Shown: piece by piece, positions 6,012 through 7,136 of the stretch
Numbering within the stretch: the first letter of the stretch is position 1
How the letters are laid out: every line of letters starts with the position of its first letter
Origin: JAYTQQ01 sp043746635
GTDB lineage: Bacteria > Bdellovibrionota > Bdellovibrionia > Bdellovibrionales > JAMPXM01
Length of the DNA stretch: 7,136 bases
Direction: 5' to 3'
Assembly (NCBI GenBank): GCA_043746635.1
Contig: JAYTQQ010000154.1
Coordinates: 1-7,136 of the forward strand
The notes under the pieces: generated by a model
Told to the model about the DNA's origin: nothing
Seen by the model: the letters and a program-made list of their open reading frames with translations, nothing else
The model's database searches: none
Translations under genes and position numbers: made by a program

Positions 6012-6464
6012 TCAGTCGATGAATAAAGCTGGTGAAACCTTGAATCGATTTGCAAGTTTTTTGACGTGATTCAAATTCAAATTACGCTTCCCGCTCAATA
6101 TATCGCTGACAACAGACTGTGAGCCAATCTCATTTTCAAGATCAGATTGTTTAAGCTGGTTCGAATCCATCAAGTAAGCCAAAATTTCTCGAGATTCCGC
6201 TTTCTCAAATTTGAATCTCTTGTTTTCGTAGCCACTCACCAAATCAGAAAGTACCGCTAGGTACTTAGAAACCTCCGCAGCTTCCGCTTCATTTGGTTCA
6301 GCGCCTAAATAATCCATAAGGCGACTAATCATTTTATTGGCTTGGCGCATTTGAATATCATTCTGAACTGGTGCCAAAGGAAAATGAGAACATAATTCAG
6401 CATAAGCTCTGGAAACTTTCACCGGTTTCATCTGTTCAAAAATTTGCTTCAAGGCTTTACTCAT
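6012..6464 (-). CDS. higA: HigA-family antitoxin, XRE/Cro-type helix-turn-helix
   Basis: With the start at 6464 this is a 150-residue antitoxin (E. coli HigA has about 138). An N-terminal helical, acidic part (about 1-85) probably wraps HigB. A C-terminal helix-turn-helix (about 93-150) follows: ILAYLMDSNQLKQSDLENEI, then the likely recognition helix SVVSDILSGKR and KKLANRFKVSPALFI. It should neutralise HigB by direct binding and, as a dimer, repress the shared promoter at 6769-6820. I prefer the ATG at 6464 over the in-frame ATG at 6482, because GGAG (6476-6473) sits 8 nt before it, inside the end of higB; the upstream ATG has only an A-run before it. The start lies 5 nt after the higB stop, so translation is probably coupled. 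No frameshift or missing motif is seen. Confidence 0.88.
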   Translation of the reverse strand: MSKALKQIFEQMKPVKVSRAYAELCSHFPLAPVQNDIQMRQANKMISRLMDYLGAEPNEAEAAEVSKYLAVLSDLVSGYENKRFKFEKAESREILAYLMDSNQLKQSDLENEIGSQSVVSDILSGKRNLNLNHVKKLANRFKVSPALFID

Positions 6465-6469
6465 TTTTT

Positions 6470-6763
6470 TTACTCCATCCATTTTTTCTTATCGTATTCA
6501 GAATGATCCACAACGTGAGCTACATTTACGATCTGCAAAACTCCGTATATGATCTTCGCAATAATTCTCACTTTATTTTCGCCGATATCAAAAACCACCT
6601 GCTTGCCAACAAAATCCACATTCACGCCAAAGGTTTTTTTAACATCATTTGGATTCTTCCAGTCTGCTGCTTCTACGATATTCACCCAACGATTGATTGC
6701 ACTTGCTATGGCTGGGTGTTTCTTTCTAAATCCATCGAGCTTGTCTTTGTTCTGAACCTGCAT
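6470..6763 (-). CDS. higB: HigB-type mRNA interferase toxin
   Basis: This 97-residue protein of the HigB/RelE superfamily is expected to cut mRNA on translating ribosomes. Family hallmarks visible are WKNPNDVKKTF (35-45), the strand pair KQVVFDIGENKVRIIAKI (54-71) and the C-terminal HVVDHSEYDKKKW (83-95), matching the ...GGNELR... and THKEYD patterns of E. coli HigB (YgjN) as I recall them. The protein is basic, as usual for RelE-fold toxins, and appears full length with no stop or frameshift, so it is probably active. It is the first gene of the pair, the gene order typical of higBA. No Shine-Dalgarno precedes the ATG, and the best -10 box lies 5 nt upstream of it, which suggests leaderless or poor translation that would keep the toxin low relative to HigA. 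Confidence 0.9.
   Translation of the reverse strand: MQVQNKDKLDGFRKKHPAIASAINRWVNIVEAADWKNPNDVKKTFGVNVDFVGKQVVFDIGENKVRIIAKIIYGVLQIVNVAHVVDHSEYDKKKWME
6473..6476 (-). promoter_or_regulatory. higA ribosome binding site inside the end of higB
   Basis: GGAG on the minus strand spans the penultimate codons of higB and lies 8 nt before the ATG at 6464. It decides the higA start and gives the antitoxin a much better initiation signal than the toxin has. Confidence 0.7.
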
Positions 6764-6768
6764 AATTT

Positions 6769-6797
6769 AATATAGCAAAATGCGATAAATTATGCAA
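6769..6797 (-). promoter_or_regulatory. candidate higBA promoter
   Basis: On the minus strand a weak -35, TTGCAT (6797-6792), is followed by a 17-bp spacer and TATATT (6774-6769), which matches five of six -10 positions. The higB ATG begins 5 nt after the -10 box, so transcription would start at the start codon. The left operator arm covers the -10 box, as expected for autorepression. A second TATATA lies farther upstream (about 6817-6822) but lacks a -35 box. Confidence 0.4.
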
Positions 6798-6820
6798 CAA
6801 AAATATCGCATTCTGCTATA
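6771..6820. promoter_or_regulatory. higBA operator: 17-bp inverted arms, each itself palindromic
   Basis: Arm 1, TATAGCAAAATGCGATA (6771-6787), and arm 2, TATCGCATTCTGCTATA (6804-6820), are inverted copies with 16 of 17 positions matching, separated by 16 bp. Each arm is also an imperfect palindrome of TATNGCA half-sites around a 3-bp centre, which fits one HigA dimer per arm. A further half-site-like TATGCA lies in the spacer at 6791-6796. The arm centres are 33 bp apart, about three helical turns, so two dimers would sit on the same face. The position over the promoter supports autoregulation by HigA or the HigBA complex. Confidence 0.75.
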
Positions 6821-6989
6821 TATAGAAATCTCATTTCGATTCGATTTTAATGTAAAGTTTACCTGTGTTGAAACTACGGAAAAAATAAAATCATTCAAGG
6901 TTCCCGCATTGAATGCTTGAGACTTCGCTTAAGCTACTTCTGCCTCTTACCTTTGCGCGAGACATTTGCGCAGAACTTATCACTTTTAC
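6821..6989. other. AT-rich then mixed intergenic DNA upstream of higBA
   Basis: No convincing ORF or RNA gene is visible. The first 70 bases are strongly AT-rich, like the toxin-antitoxin module, and the composition rises in GC toward the right edge. The only structure I see is the short stem-loop with a flanking A-run listed separately. Confidence 0.4.
6881..6915 (-). terminator. weak candidate intrinsic terminator
   Basis: On the minus strand, CATTCAA (6915-6909) pairs perfectly with TTGAATG (6898-6892) across a 10-nt loop, TGCGGGAACC. It is followed by ATTTTATTTTT. The stem is AT-rich and only 7 bp, so termination would be modest. It is placed to end a leftward transcript from the right edge before it reaches the higBA operator. 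Confidence 0.35.
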
Positions 6990-7136
6990 TTAAGGTTTAT
7001 GGTGACAGTTTCCAGGCTGTCGTAGTGGCGTTTCGCTCTGGACTCTTTTGGCCGTCGTTTCATCCGAGAGGCCGTTCACATTCGTCTCATCCTTAAAATT
7101 TACCGTGAACCACGGCGCCTTTAGTCTCTCGTCCGG
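6990..7136 (-). CDS. possible C-terminal end of an unrecognised ORF running off the right edge
   Basis: A minus-strand frame is open from the window edge for 48 codons and ends at TAA (6992-6990). It includes APWFTVNFKDETNVNGLSDE and ends PGNCHHKP. I do not recognise a family. An open run of this length is common by chance, and an overlapping plus-strand frame (to about 7092, containing FRSGLFWPSFHPRGRSHSS) is open too, so neither strand is clearly coding. A repeat or mobile-element edge is possible. The candidate terminator 75 bp downstream slightly favours the minus strand. Confidence 0.2.
   Translation of the reverse strand, partial: PDERLKAPWFTVNFKDETNVNGLSDETTAKRVQSETPLRQPGNCHHKP

Noticed and set aside
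6012..6482. The longer HigA start at 6482
   Set aside because: It would overlap higB by 13 bp and lacks a Shine-Dalgarno, while the ATG at 6464 has GGAG at 8 nt spacing.
6371..6775. A 134-codon plus-strand frame
   Set aside because: It lies antisense to higB and the start of higA, which have clear family motifs, good gene order and a ribosome binding site; the plus-strand product resembles no protein.
1..7136. tRNA, rRNA, CRISPR array or transposase genes
   Set aside because: I saw no cloverleaf-like segment, no conserved rRNA stretch, no regularly spaced repeats and no transposase motif on either strand; short RNAs cannot be excluded by eye.

Overview
The window is about 7.1 kb of moderate GC bacterial DNA, AT-richer around the toxin-antitoxin pair. 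I infer a Gram-negative from the cytosolic signalling genes and the sigma70-like boxes. A Bdellovibrionota or deltaproteobacterial host is a guess from the style of the signalling genes; no marker gene fixes it.

Left part (1-4766), intact chromosomal-style genes. The first 56 bases hold the start of a minus-strand gene with a Rossmann-like glycine motif, cut by the window edge. A plus-strand class I SAM-dependent methyltransferase (92-925) diverges from it. The methyltransferase converges on a two-gene minus-strand operon, and the two stop codons overlap. The operon runs from a 402-residue FIST-domain sensor (3558-4766) to an 872-residue multidomain protein (922-3540). That protein has a GAF-like region, a histidine kinase, a receiver and a SpoIIE/PP2C-type serine phosphatase. 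The FIST protein is the likely ligand-sensing partner of the kinase; NosP-type FIST proteins, which bind heme and NO, lie beside kinases in this way. The phosphatase suggests the pathway ends in dephosphorylation of a protein such as an anti-sigma antagonist, rather than in direct DNA binding. No anti-sigma factor or STAS protein is present in the window.

Middle (4767-5971), sparse and decayed. The operon's 5' region has a strong ribosome binding site and a 12-bp tandem repeat. Beyond it lie a gene-poor stretch with one possible tiny hydrophobic ORF, an unrecognised 63-codon ORF, a 19-bp perfect palindrome, and a fragment of a 2-oxoglutarate/Fe(II) dioxygenase that lacks its N-terminal half.

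Right part (5972-7136). A HigB/HigA type II toxin-antitoxin pair reads leftward with the toxin gene first. Its promoter overlaps a striking operator with 17-bp inverted arms. The pair sits directly beside the missing 5' end of the dioxygenase, which suggests that the module arrived by insertion or recombination and removed that end. The last 300 bases hold a possible weak terminator and an open frame that runs off the right edge; neither is firmly identified.
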